From assembly GCA_902771595.1 (NCBI GenBank), contig CACXXH010000013.1, positions 1 to 61,539 of the forward strand: a DNA stretch of 61,539 nucleotides, given 5' to 3'. The translations under genes were made by a program, and so were the position numbers. Every line of letters starts with the position of its first letter. Within the stretch, counting starts at the first letter, position 1. Below are positions 8,495-18,900 of this stretch, one piece after another. Below the pieces are notes generated by a model. The model searched no databases and had not been told where the DNA came from. It saw nothing but the letters and a program-made list of their open reading frames with translations. The stretch comes from Fibrobacter succinogenes (GTDB lineage: Bacteria; Fibrobacterota; Fibrobacteria; Fibrobacterales; Fibrobacteraceae).

Positions 8495-10021
8495 TTAAAC
8501 CGCACCGCCGAATTCGAAGCCGGCTTCTTCGACAGTTGTTTTCAGGGCGGCCTCGTTCACGTCGTCTTCGTCGTGCCACTTGACGAACAGTTCCTTGCGG
8601 CTCACGTCGGCCTCGACGAAAACCACGCCATCCAACTTGAAAACGGCCTTCTCGACGCAAGCCTTGCAATGGCTGCAACTCATGCCGAGAACTCTATAAG
8701 TTTTTTCCACCGGCTCATCATGACCGCAATGTTCATGACCTTCATGATTGTGGTCATCGTGGCAATGGCACGCATCTCCGTGTTCATGGTCATGGCCGCA
8801 ACCGCAGCTTTCGTGATCACAGCCGCAGTGTCCGCCGCAACCCTTGTGCGCAAACTTCGCATAGATCATGAACGCCGCCAGCAAGCCCGCGCAGATGTAA
8901 TCGAACACGCCAAGCGCTCCATGACCGTGACATTCGGCGGAACCGTGCGGCAACATCGCCGAAAGGAACGTGTCCATGAAGAACGTATCGACAATCAGGC
9001 CGAAACCGATAGCGCCAACAGCAATGGAAAGCAGGTAGGCAACCAGCGTGCGCTTGCCAAAAGCCTTCCCCACCACGAGCATGCTCGCGATGCTCGTCGC
9101 GGGCCCGGCCATCAGCAGCACGAGAGCCGCACCGGGTGTAATTCCCTTCGCCACGAGAGCGAGCGCCAGCGGGATGGAACCCGTCGCGCAAGTGTACATC
9201 GGCATCGCCAGCACGAGAACGGCCAGCATGCAGAGCAGCGGGTAATCGCGCAGCGTGAGGAACAGTTCGTTCGGGACGAACGCCGAAATCAAGGCGCCCA
9301 ACACAAGACCGATGCAGAGCCACTTGCTCACATCGCCCACCATGTTCACGAGCCCGTAGCGGAACGTCTCGGCCACCTTCTGTCCGAAGGTCATCTGGCG
9401 AACATCGCGCGACTCGCAACCGCAGTGCTTATCACCACACCCGCAATGATCATGATGTTCATGATGGTCATCGCCACAGCCGCAATGTTCATGTTCGTGT
9501 TCCTCTTCTTCACAATGCCCGCAACCACAGTGATGCTCGGTATCGCAATCGTCGAAATCGACGGTCTCATTCTGCACACGAACGTCATCCCGTTCCCCGC
9601 GCGTAGCGATGTTCGTAAACACGCCGCCAAAAAGCGCCGTCACGAAAGCCGCAATCGGGCGCAGTATCGCGAAAGGCAAGCCGAGCAGCGAGTACGTCGC
9701 CAGTATGGAATCCACGCCCGTCGCCGGAGTCGAGATGAGGAAGCTTACGCTCGCCCCCTTGCTCGCGCCTTCCTTGCGGAGCGCAATCGACGTGGGAATC
9801 ACGCCGCAACTGCAAATCGGGAGCGGGACGCCGAAAAGCGCAGCCCACAGCACCGACATGAAATTGGACTTAGAAATCTTCGGGACGTACAGGTGGTTCG
9901 GCACCCACACGTGCAAAATTCCCGCAAGCAAAAAACCGAGCAGCAGGAACGGCGCCATCTCGGAAAACAGCGTGATGAACTCATGAACGAATTCGCCAAA
10001 GATATTCGCAAACGATTCCAT
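8495..10021 (-). CDS. SO_0444-type Cu/Zn efflux permease with C-terminal HMA domain
   Basis: Inner-membrane metal exporter. The N-terminal ArsP/DUF318-type permease half has several membrane spans and the PLPICSCGVIPTS signature. A His/Cys/Asp-rich cytoplasmic loop (about residues 150-205, many HCGCG repeats) precedes the second permease half (MYTCATGSIPLAL, LLMAGPATSIAS). A second His/Cys-rich stretch leads into a heavy-metal-associated domain with GMSCSHC (CxxC near residue 447). The architecture matches the SO_0444 Cu/Zn efflux family. It starts 2 nt after the arsR stop, so regulator and pump form one operon. Confidence 0.88.
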   Translation of the reverse strand: MESFANIFGEFVHEFITLFSEMAPFLLLGFLLAGILHVWVPNHLYVPKISKSNFMSVLWAALFGVPLPICSCGVIPTSIALRKEGASKGASVSFLISTPATGVDSILATYSLLGLPFAILRPIAAFVTALFGGVFTNIATRGERDDVRVQNETVDFDDCDTEHHCGCGHCEEEEHEHEHCGCGDDHHEHHDHCGCGDKHCGCESRDVRQMTFGQKVAETFRYGLVNMVGDVSKWLCIGLVLGALISAFVPNELFLTLRDYPLLCMLAVLVLAMPMYTCATGSIPLALALVAKGITPGAALVLLMAGPATSIASMLVVGKAFGKRTLVAYLLSIAVGAIGFGLIVDTFFMDTFLSAMLPHGSAECHGHGALGVFDYICAGLLAAFMIYAKFAHKGCGGHCGCDHESCGCGHDHEHGDACHCHDDHNHEGHEHCGHDEPVEKTYRVLGMSCSHCKACVEKAVFKLDGVVFVEADVSRKELFVKWHDEDDVNEAALKTTVEEAGFEFGGAV

Positions 10022-10023
10022 GT

Positions 10024-10329
10024 TTATTTCCCCTTCTTCTTGTGGAGAATGTGAGTCAGACCCGTGTTAAAAATTTCACCGATGTGTTCATCGTCGAGGG
10101 CGTAAAACATCTTGCGCCCCTCGCGGCGCGGCTTCACGAGGTTCGCCGTACGCAGAATTCTCAGCTGGTGGCTCACCACGGACTGTTCAAGCCCGAGCAT
10201 GTCGGCGATGTCGTTCACCGAAACGTCGTGCTCCATCAGGAGCTGGATAATGCGGATTCGCGTCGTATCGCCGAAGATGCGGAAGAATTCCGAAAGCTCG
10301 AACAGGGTATCCAGATTCACGTTCTGCAT
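10024..10329 (-). CDS. ArsR/SmtB-family metal-sensing repressor with an alpha-5 zinc site
   Basis: 101-residue winged-helix repressor. The recognition helix is VSHQLRILRTANLV. The alpha-3 ELCVCDL cysteine site is absent (DVSVNDIADML). The alpha-5 site is present in full: Asp80-x-His82 and His93-x-x-His96, with the same spacing as the CzrA zinc site (D-x-H, 10 residues, H-x-x-H). It therefore most likely senses Zn(II) and derepresses the downstream permease. A good SD (GAGGTAAG) precedes the ATG, and a classic ArsR inverted repeat lies immediately upstream. Confidence 0.9.
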   Translation of the reverse strand: MQNVNLDTLFELSEFFRIFGDTTRIRIIQLLMEHDVSVNDIADMLGLEQSVVSHQLRILRTANLVKPRREGRKMFYALDDEHIGEIFNTGLTHILHKKKGK

Positions 10330-10351
10330 GGGCTTACCTCGTCTTTTCGAT

Positions 10352-10371
10352 ATATGAACACATATTCATAT
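10352..10371. promoter_or_regulatory. ArsR/SmtB operator (ATATGAA-N6-TTCATAT)
   Basis: Perfect 7-bp inverted repeat with a 6-nt spacer, 23 nt upstream of the arsR start and of the ArsR-family type (compare the SmtB/CzrA consensus TGAACA-NN-TATTCA). It probably autoregulates the arsR-permease operon. A third half-site-like TTTTCATATTT follows at 10371-10381. Confidence 0.75.
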
Positions 10372-10434
10372 TTTCATATTTAGATAAAAACAAGCGGTTC
10401 GTCAAGAGATGGAGCGAAAAAAATCCATTTTTTC

Positions 10435-10440
10435 TACATT
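10435..10440 (+). promoter_or_regulatory. -10 box TACATT, 7 nt before the ispD ATG
   Basis: TACATT followed by 7 nt and the ATG at 10448, with no SD between them. Predicts a leaderless ispD mRNA and argues against the longer reading that starts at 10409. Confidence 0.5.
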
Positions 10441-10447
10441 TTATTGC

Positions 10448-11164
10448 ATGACAGGCGATATTTCCAACTCGAAAATCACTCCGGACGCCCTCAAAGGCCG
10501 TTTCGCGGCAGTCCTCCCCGCCGGTGGACTCGGCAAGCGCATGGGCGGAAACATCCCCAAGCAGCTCATGCTTCTAGGCGGCAAACCCGTCTACCGCTAC
10601 TGTTTGGAGACCTTCCTCAAGATGGACGAAATCGCCGAAGTCGTGATGGCCGTCCCCGCCGACTGGAAGGATCATTTCGAAAAGGATTTCTCCCACCCCA
10701 AGCTGAAAATCGTCGTAGGCGGTGCCGAACGCTGGCAGTCCGTCGAAAATGGCGTCAACGCACTCACGAGCGGCGCCGAATACGCGCTGGTCCATGACGT
10801 GGCCCGCCCCTTCATCAGCGAAGAGATTATCCGCAACGTTTGCGAAACGCTTATAACCAAAGGCAGCTGCCTCGTGGCGAAACCCGCAGTGGACACCATC
10901 AAGATCGCAAAAGACGGCAAGGTCGAAAACACCATCGACAGGAACACCGTGTGGCTCGCGCAGACCCCGCAGGCCGCCTCCGTCGCGCTCTTGAAAAAAC
11001 TATACGCCCGCATCGCCGACGAGCCATTGAACTTTACGCCCACCGACGAAGCAAGCGTCCTCGAACACTTCGGCGAAAACGTCTACATCGTGAAGGGCAA
11101 TGCCGCGAACGACAAACTCACCACACCCGAAGACTTCGAAATTTTCGCTAAGCGCACACGCTAA
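10448..11164 (+). CDS. ispD: 2-C-methyl-D-erythritol 4-phosphate cytidylyltransferase
   Basis: MEP-pathway isoprenoid enzyme: CTP + MEP to CDP-ME. It shows the CTP-binding PAGGLGKRMGGNIPKQ loop, HDVARPF, KPAVDTIK and TPTDEASVLE motifs of IspD and has 238 residues, the normal length. An in-frame ATG at 10409 would add 13 residues, but a -10 box lies between the two ATGs, so 10448 is preferred. No ispF is adjacent. A strong terminator follows 30 nt after the stop. Isoprenoids are also the substrate of the UbiA-type prenyltransferase in this window. Confidence 0.92.
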   Translation: MTGDISNSKITPDALKGRFAAVLPAGGLGKRMGGNIPKQLMLLGGKPVYRYCLETFLKMDEIAEVVMAVPADWKDHFEKDFSHPKLKIVVGGAERWQSVENGVNALTSGAEYALVHDVARPFISEEIIRNVCETLITKGSCLVAKPAVDTIKIAKDGKVENTIDRNTVWLAQTPQAASVALLKKLYARIADEPLNFTPTDEASVLEHFGENVYIVKGNAANDKLTTPEDFEIFAKRTR

Positions 11165-11193
11165 CCGAGCACTCAGCACAAAAATTAAATGTC

Positions 11194-11224
11194 CACCGCA
11201 CTTGCGCCTGTGCGGTGATTTTTT
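11194..11224 (+). terminator. Rho-independent terminator after ispD
   Basis: 8-bp stem CACCGCAC/GTGCGGTG (11194-11217) with an 8-nt loop, followed by an A and six T. Confidence 0.85.
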
Positions 11225-11480
11225 ATATATTGTTATTGCATTACATCAATCCTGCTGACAGCGTATTCGATGGACGCCTCTGGCGTCTGTGTCTGCGTCT
11301 CGGTCATGTTTTTAAGCAAGCTTAAAACCGCGACTCTCGACTTGACACGATCCGGGCAGGAACGTAGAGTTCCACCCGCTATAACGCGAGTGCATTTTCA
11401 ACAAAAAAAACTCTTTAACCGCCGTGTGTTTTCGCGTGCCCTCAACGTACCGGAAGCATCAGCACGGCAAAGGAATACCT
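11225..11480. other. Structured intergenic leader before the Rpn-type gene
   Basis: Non-coding stretch of about 255 nt. It holds a GACGCC-TCT-GGCGTC hairpin (11273-11287), a perfect palindrome TTTTAAGC-AA-GCTTAAAA (11310-11327), a promoter-like TTGACA-N17-TAGAGT (11342-11370), and a GGAAC-GTAGA-GTTCC hairpin (11359-11373). No reading frame in it looks coding. I compared it by eye with the small SRP RNA core and found no convincing match. Confidence 0.4.
11342..11370 (+). promoter_or_regulatory. Sigma70-type promoter TTGACA-N17-TAGAGT
   Basis: Perfect -35 at 11342-11347, a 17-nt spacer, and -10 TAGAGT at 11365-11370. It would give a leader of about 105 nt for the downstream gene. Confidence 0.5.
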
Positions 11481-12488
11481 ATGGAACAGGAAGACTTTGT
11501 TCCCGACTACGCACAGATTTCCCGTGATATCTGGATCCAGCAGACCTACGAAGAAATCAAGAAGCGCACCTACCTCGACCCTCTCTACGACGCCGCATTC
11601 AAGGTGTTCCTGAGCGACGAACAGGCGCTCATCAGTTTCTTGAACGGTGTGTTCAAACTCGAAGGCGACAACCGCATCACCGCAGTCACCATCAAGAATA
11701 CGGAAGTGAATATCCTTTTCCCGCAAGTCAAGACGTTCAGGCTCGACATTCGCGCAACAACTTCGACCGGCTTTTGCATCAACGTCGAGATGCAAAAGGC
11801 AAAACACAGTCGCTTCATCGAGCGCATCCTTTTGCAGCACAGCGCGTTCATGCTCCAGAGCAAGCACGAATGGGACCAGGAATTCTTCAAGGAACCCGCG
11901 AGGGAACTCACCGACGAAGAGCGCACTCAGCGCTACGACCTTCGTTACGAATTTCCGCCCACCTTCGCCATCTGGATTTGCGATTTCCACTTGGAAAAAC
12001 AGTCCGGATACCGCGGCACCTGGGCAATCCGCAACGAGCAGGGCTTGACGCTTTCTGAAAAGGTTAAGTATATTTTGTACGACCTGACGCAGTTCAGCAA
12101 GAAGCGCGAAGAAATCAAGACCACCGAGGACCGCTGGCTCTACCTGCTCAAAAACGCTGGTTCGTCCGATGACCTCCCTGATTTTGACGACAGTGTTATC
12201 GCGAAAGCGATCAAGCGCCTCCTCGTGGGAACCGCATCGGAAAAGCTCTTAAAGGAACAGGCAAAGAACATGGTGATGACCGAAGAAGAACTGGACTATC
12301 TGGCCTCGCTGAAGGTCCGCGCCCGTGCAGAGGGCAAAGCCGAAGGCTTGGCGGAAGGAGCCAACAGCAAGGCCCGCGAAACAGCCGCAAAGATGCTGGC
12401 CAAGGGAAAGCCCATTGACGAAATCGCTGAGTTCACAGGCCTTGCGGAATCTGAAATTCTCGCGATTAAAGCCAGACCCGCTCAGTAA
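11481..12488 (+). CDS. Rpn-family / PD-(D/E)XK nuclease-like putative transposase
   Basis: 335-residue member of the Rpn/PDDEXK_2 family, whose better-known members are recombination-promoting nucleases and which is often misnamed transposase. The N-terminal nuclease core is visible as DPLYDAAFKVFL, then RLDIRATT and INVEMQKAKH, giving D-x(n)-ExQ rather than ExK. The C-terminus has an Ala/Glu/Gly-rich repeat (AEGKAEGLAEG) and a helical tail, both typical of the family. The ATG at 11481 has an AAGGA-type SD; earlier in-frame starts lie in the structured leader. No terminal inverted repeats or target duplication are seen, so mobility is not shown. Confidence 0.8.
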   Translation: MEQEDFVPDYAQISRDIWIQQTYEEIKKRTYLDPLYDAAFKVFLSDEQALISFLNGVFKLEGDNRITAVTIKNTEVNILFPQVKTFRLDIRATTSTGFCINVEMQKAKHSRFIERILLQHSAFMLQSKHEWDQEFFKEPARELTDEERTQRYDLRYEFPPTFAIWICDFHLEKQSGYRGTWAIRNEQGLTLSEKVKYILYDLTQFSKKREEIKTTEDRWLYLLKNAGSSDDLPDFDDSVIAKAIKRLLVGTASEKLLKEQAKNMVMTEEELDYLASLKVRARAEGKAEGLAEGANSKARETAAKMLAKGKPIDEIAEFTGLAESEILAIKARPAQ

Positions 12489-12513
12489 TTCCGCAACATC
12501 AATAAATTTCAAG

Positions 12514-12547
12514 GCGGTTCGTTCATTGCGAACGACCGCTTTTTTTG
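12514..12547 (+). terminator. Rho-independent terminator after the Rpn-type gene
   Basis: GCGG-(bulged T)-TCGTTC pairs with GAACGA-CCGC (12514-12539) around a 5-nt loop, followed by eight T. Confidence 0.85.
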
Positions 12548-12551
12548 TACA

Positions 12552-12632
12552 AGAAACCTCGCCGAAGCGAGGCGCAATATTTCGGATTTGCGAAGAAAAG
12601 GAAAGGCTCCCGAAGGAGCCTTCTGCTTTTTT
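12552..12632 (+). terminator. Tandem CGAA-loop hairpins, the second terminator-like
   Basis: CCTCGC-CGAA-GCGAGG (about 12552-12567) is followed by an 8-bp AAGGCTCC-CGAA-GGAGCCTT hairpin (12603-12622) and a T-rich tail. With the terminator at 12514 there are three strong hairpins in 120 nt between convergent genes. Confidence 0.6.
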
Positions 12633-12670
12633 ACATGAAGAAAAATACCACAATTAATCAAATTGATAAA

Positions 12671-12988
12671 TCAATTTACACATGGGGTCTCTTTCCACCA
12701 CCAAGTATCAGACGCCCTATTATTCGGCCATTGCGTATCACTAACATTTGCTGTATTTAAAGTATAACAGGTGTTTGGCTTCATTTCTAAAAGACCACTA
12801 TTGTAACAATGTTTGTCATAACCACCCGTTCCACCAACAAATTCAATACACGGATTTTCCCCGGAAGCGCTGCTTTCGACCTTCACGCTCCATTCGCACT
12901 TGTAAGGTCCAGCAGTCTTCCCATCGTTACTCAGTTTCACCTCATACTTGTATTTCAGCGTTCCCGCGCTTGACGGAGTGACCGTTAT
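12671..12988 (-). pseudogene. Detached C-terminal segment of the giant PilX-like protein
   Basis: About 105 codons that continue the giant pilin-like protein in another frame: ITVTPSSAGTLKYKYEV onward, ending in a Cys-rich tail with ASDTWWWKETPCVN. The main frame stops at 12985-12987. One extra A in the A-run (AGTAAATAACG to AGTAAAATAACG on the minus strand) would fuse the two into one reading frame of about 2,190 codons. A GTG at 12938-12940 could start a short separate product, but no SD supports that. The break is either a homopolymer sequencing error or a real 1-nt deletion. Confidence 0.7.
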
Positions 12989-15900
12989 TTACTCGGATTA
13001 TTGTAGCAATCACCACCAGAAACACCGTTTCCGGTCAATTTGCACGCTTCCGGATTTCCAGCAACACCGCTTGCCCAAGAGGCCTTCACCGTAAAGCTTT
13101 CACCCAGCGTAATATCGTTCGGATCACTAGAGCAAACAATCGGATTGTTCACAACAAGCGTACCACTACACATTACCTGCGAGCCAATCTTTACAGAATA
13201 CGTATACGTACCAGGAGCCCGTGTGATATACGCATCGTCCATCGCCTGGCAATCATTCCTCGAGCAATTCTTGGAACTAATGCGGCTATTTTCGACATAA
13301 AGGTCCCTAACTAGAGTCTCGTTATTGCCCAAGGTGCTTTCCCCGGAAGTGGTTATCCCCCAAGAAGTTCTCTTCACCGGATACGTTTCAACACGGCTGG
13401 GGCATGTCACCGTAATCATTCCCGGAACCGCAGAAGAACTGCTCGAAGTCACCGCAGAAGAAGCCGGCCCCACGGAAGACGAAGACTGCACCGTACCGGA
13501 ACTCGTACCGCCCGTCACCGTGAATTCCTTATAGCATTCCGCAAATTCCGTCGTAGCACCGGCGGCGTTCTTGAAATAAATCTTGTGCACGCTGCCTACG
13601 GTAAACGAATTTGCACCCGTATTAAACGCATTTCGCTTGTCAGTAGGAAGACTGGAGAAACCACCTTGAGTCGTACCTGTTCCACTATAAATATCGGACG
13701 CATTGTCAAGCGAAATAACCCACTTGCAGTTCCCGCCGCCGCAATCGCTCAGCCTGTATTGGAAGTCCGGCAAACCGGTGCCCGGGCGAACTTCAACAGA
13801 ACTGGCGTCACCGCGCCAACGGCATTCACCCTGAATCGGACGAAGCGTCAACTGCGGCGTCGTGCATGGCGCATTCTCAATCGGATTCCCTTCCGCATCC
13901 AACGCATTCACCGTAAATACATACGTTTTTTCTGCGCTAGAGCCGTTTGCATACGGATTATACGGGTCCGTATCGAAAGCGATCCTTCCCGTAAGATCAG
14001 GCACACGGCATCCCTGTCCCGGCCACAATCCGTTTCCTTGACATGTATATTCTTTCTTCAAATCAGTGACTGTCGAACCATTTTCCGTCGCGGTAATCTC
14101 GTACGAGCCCACGCCTTCGTGATGCTTCACGACGACATTCACTTTGAACTTGCCACCCGAATACACAGCATCCTTACACTGGATACTCGTCACGTTGTCG
14201 CAAACGCTCTTCACTTCCTTGATGGTCACATTGGAGCCGCCGTGGTTCCTTATGATAACCGCAGTCACCTTCTCCGGGTCAAATCCCGAACTCGTCGCCA
14301 GTTCTTCGACACTAATCAAGGCAGAATGGTGAGCCTTCGTCACAGCGGATGCACTGAACTTGGGCAAAGAATTGTAATATCCGCTCTCGCTGCGAAGATA
14401 AACTTCCAATTCCTCACCATTCGGGTTGTCCATGGAAATACTGATGGACGCCGACCTGAGATTGGCAAACTGATTCGCTTCCAGAGCAAATATATCATCA
14501 CTCGAGAGGCTACCCGTACTATACGGAGTAAGCGATCTTCCATAGCCGTCGTTAAAGAACATAACGTTCTTCCTACAGACACTTATCTCGCCAACCCAGA
14601 ACTGGCCACAAAGAGCCTCTTCGGCACGCAAGAGTCCCAAATCCGTCATTGACAAGGATGTCTGGTAGCACTGCCCAATCTTCACCTTGGCCATTTTGGT
14701 TTCGACACCATTTTCTATCGTTCCATGGATGCCGCCTTCCTTGAACTTGTAATCCGTCATGCACCTCTGGTAACCCGCCATCGAAGAAGCCATACAAGTA
14801 GCATCTTCTCCGTTGTAGTAATATTCAGGATTACAGCCCTTCTCATCGAACCAGCTGGAAAGTCCAATCCACGGTTTCACCTTCTGATTCTGCGGCACGA
14901 TACCGCCCAGATATGCAGCGCTGAAGGAACACTTGATAGTCGGATACGTGTCCCAACATTCGGCGTTGTATGTTTCACTCTTCCATCCGACATCGTACAA
15001 CTTGAAATCAGAATCGGCGAGGCTGAATCCGACATATTCATGTCCCTCAAGAGACGCGTACCCTTCAATATCAGAAAGGATTATTGTCGCCTTGGCCATC
15101 GCGTACGAACCAAACTGTCCTTTCACGACCGTAACAAGCAAAATATCATTCGCCCCTTGTTTCCTCAATTCCGCACTCATCGTGACAATATCTATGCTGG
15201 AGACGGGGTCCATCGACACTATCGGTCCACCCATTCCCGGTCCACCTATTCCGGTAGTGTTAAGCAAGTTTTCCGAAACGCAGGAGCTTCCGACGCACGC
15301 CTTAGCCGCCAGTTTTCCTTCCCTGTTCGCAAATATGCTCAACAGCAAATAAGACGAAGCATCGTTGTTTGAACGCAGTATGAATCCGGACCTATTCACA
15401 TTCGCGGATGCATCATTATCCCCGCGACCCAATTGCGGAACCCGGAACTGAGCTCGCATCGTGCCGTACGGGCCGGCCTGCACCGTACTCAAAACTTTCA
15501 CGGCACTGTATTCCGTCTGTTTCTTGTCTCGGTTATAAAGACGGTCAAGCCAAATCTTCCCATCTTCATATTGCAATTTATTCTTCTGCGCTTCATTGCC
15601 CATAACGAGCCACTTCGCTTGATTCGTCAAGGCTCCGTTTCCAACACGGCATTCGTCAGCATCAGAACAGTAATTGAAGCAGTACTTCCAATCTTCTCCG
15701 ACACCGGTACATTCCCTGGATGTCAGGAACTCATCAAAGAAGCAATGCTTGTCGTTTTGGCCGAACCTTGCGACAATTTCGTTATCGCCACTCACATGTT
15801 CAATCGAGAATGTCTGCCCCGTAATCGTAAAAGAGGAAGCATCCAGCGGGCAATTCACGCTAGTCGCCGGGTCACAGGTCCAATACGAGAAATCAGCCTT

Positions 15901-18900
15901 GTCACCATTGCTGACCGTCAGATGGAAATCATCGCCCGTGAACAGTTCAAAATCGCACCCGGCATCCGAATACATACAGGAGCGATCGGCCGGGAACCTG
16001 GTCGATGTCGCATAAAGCGTTTTCGCATGCAAATTCTCGCCTTCGAACTTCACGTGTATGCGCGCCTTCCTCGCCTTCAACTGCGCATAAAGAGGTGCTT
16101 CTTCACCCGAAGTCAAACTCGCCTTGGGCAAATAGTTCTTGTCTTCGGGAGGAATAACCGCCTCACAGCCCGCCGGCACCCCAGCTGGGAGCGCAGTCAA
16201 TTTCAGATCGCTAGATATTCCGCAATTCCACGATTCATTGTTATCGTAAACAGAGCAATTGTTTGTTATGGGGCTGTTGAATCCGACAGCAGCCACCCAA
16301 GACTTATCGTCTTCAACTTCGCAGTCGGGCCAAGAAGCCTGCATCATCTGGTAATAGGTTCCGTTCGTTTCGCATTCACTGGTCCCCGCACCCGGACCGA
16401 CGCAATATTGCATTAACCCCTGGCGGTTCACCCTAAACGAACTCGATATCGTTAGGTTCTCTTGAGTCGGCGCTTCTATCCGACAGCCGACACATTCTGT
16501 TATGGCGAAATTCGCTGTACCATACTCAGCCCCATCCGTTGTCACACGGAACAAGGACTTCAATGTTCCGCAATCCGTTTCATTGGCATTAATCGTGAAC
16601 GTGCACGAAGAAGAAGCATCGTCACAGGCTCCTTCATGCGTTGCGACAGGCGCTATCAACCAAGATGACGGCAAATCAGTCGGTTTCCAGACCTTGACCT
16701 TAAATTGTTCACCAGAGCCAACCTTACATTTCAGTTTCACATATTCCGTGGAATTTGCGCCCATATTTATCTCGGAGGTTTCAAAACTCACCGTTGGCTT
16801 ATTTCCCATTTCTTCACCAGTCACAAATATGTAGAACGGGATACTCTGGCCATCATCGGAATAATTACATTCATGCAAGCCCGAGGGCAATTTAGATGCC
16901 GTAGACGGATTTGCATGATCATAGAAAAGCGTCATCTTGGGAATGCCGGTACAGCCACCCACCTTCGCCATATTCTTCGTTTTGGTAGAACCGTTCAAGT
17001 TCACCAAGTTAATGTAATTTTCCAGTTTTCCATAAGGATCAGACGGCAAATAGATGACTCTGGGCAAAATAATGAACGACGGATTCAATTCCGCTTCTTC
17101 AGACGCTTTCGGAAGCGGCTCATTATTTTCGTACTGGGTTTCCAGCGTGATTTTCAACTGAGGCGCTGCCGCAACGAAATAATCGTCATGACCTCCGGCC
17201 GCAGCAATGTCCGAACCAGACGAAGCCGATCCGCCAGTTGCAAGTTGCGTAAACTCAGGATTTTCCATGATAAATCCTGCCGTAACCAATGCTCTGACGA
17301 CCTCTTCTTTAAAGTCAAGTCTGTTTTCGCCCTGGAACTTTTTCATTTTCTTGCCTTCAGACAAGAAAACCGATCCCATGATATGGAAATCATTCAATTC
17401 CTTTATATCATCGTCGGAATAAATGAAATAGTTGTAGACCCAGTCCAAATGTTCCTTATGGCGCCCTTTCAACTGGCCATTAGCGCCTTTTTCAAAATAG
17501 AACATGACAATAGCGTTGGACTCAGTCGCCGGCAAATAGGTATCTCCCACTGGAGTAGACGCATATATGACAAATCTTCCATCCAGTTTCTTCGTTTTCG
17601 GTTCCTGGTCTCTATTGTATTGCCATTCTATCGGCAAGAAGCCATTGTACAGTTTGTCTTCCGTCTTGGCCTTAGCATAGCAATCATTCAATTTTTGGAC
17701 AGAAGCATCATCCCACAGCCAATTCTTGGCTATGCCGCAATAAGTATTGTTTTGAGTAGCCTTGGTTTTCCATGAAGTTTCATTTTTCAAAAGGAGTTCC
17801 TGAGGGATGGTTCCATCTGCCTTGATAATCTTCCCATAAGCGTTCATCTTGGAAATATGTTCCCAATACTTGTCACTAACGTTCTTCAGGACATTATCCG
17901 TCTTGGACCATTCATTGATACGTTGGCTTTGAACAATACCACTCGATCCAGCCTTAAACGAAAAATATCGGTCTTCTTTGTTGCCCAGCTTTCCAGAATT
18001 GTAATGGCAATTCGAGAAAAATCCTTCACAGTAATCAGCACCGCCAGCAGAAAGGCAGCGATTAGTGCAGTTAAAATCGTGAGCCTGATTATCGCAAGCG
18101 TTCTGGCACGCCTCAATTGTCGACGGGAACGAGTTATAAAGGTATATCTTCTGGCCCAAATTTATTTTTCGTTTTTCTTTCGCGAACTTGCCTTCAATAT
18201 TCGACAAATACGTATTTCCACCAACACCTGTTCCAAAAGCGCCACCCGTTCCATATGAGTTCTCGCTAACCTCATTATTGCCAGCCCAGTTGAATACGGC
18301 ATCCCTCTTAAAGACAAGATTTTTTCCAATCGTAAATTTCTTTGTACCCGGATTGTCTCTTACAATGGCACCACCAATCGTCAAATTGCCGCTGACTTCG
18401 ATAGCGCACTTTCCCAAAATTCTCCCGTCGACATGCAAATCACCATAAACCTTCAAAGACTGGTTATCAGCACAATTTACGTCGCCACCAATATAAACAA
18501 CATTCGTATCAGCACCCGGCAAGTCATTACCAAATTCGTACCCGCCGTTCGTAGACGTAATGCTCCCCTTCACGTACAAATCACCATAAGCATGCAATTC
18601 GCCACCAAAGGCCGCATTACCCGAAATAATAAAATCCTGCATCAATGTCGGCGTGTTGTTCTGGTCCTTAAAATCACCGTGAATAATACCCGACTGCATC
18701 GTATCCGTATTCGTCAAACCATCCGACGCACCGGCAAAAGCCTCATCGTAGTTTAACGAGCCGTCTACTTCCGGAATCTTCACCCGATAAAGTCCATCTA
18801 CGTTAAAAATCGCTATTTCGTTATGAACTGCGCTTCCCCTGGATTTTCCTGAAGAAAGAATTTTCAACTTAAAATTATGCGACGTTCCCGTATTCACACC

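Noticed and set aside
8573..10054. 493-codon open frame opposite the Cu/Zn permease
   Set aside because: The minus strand has the permease and HMA motifs; this frame is Arg/Met/His-rich noise.
11338..11380. Possible small SRP RNA core (ATCCGGGCAGGAACG)
   Set aside because: Only a partial resemblance to GGTCCGGAAGGAAGCAGCC; the long pairing stem is missing. A promoter fits better.
11481..12488. Insertion sequence
   Set aside because: The family is sometimes labelled transposase, but there are no terminal inverted repeats, target duplication or DDE motif.
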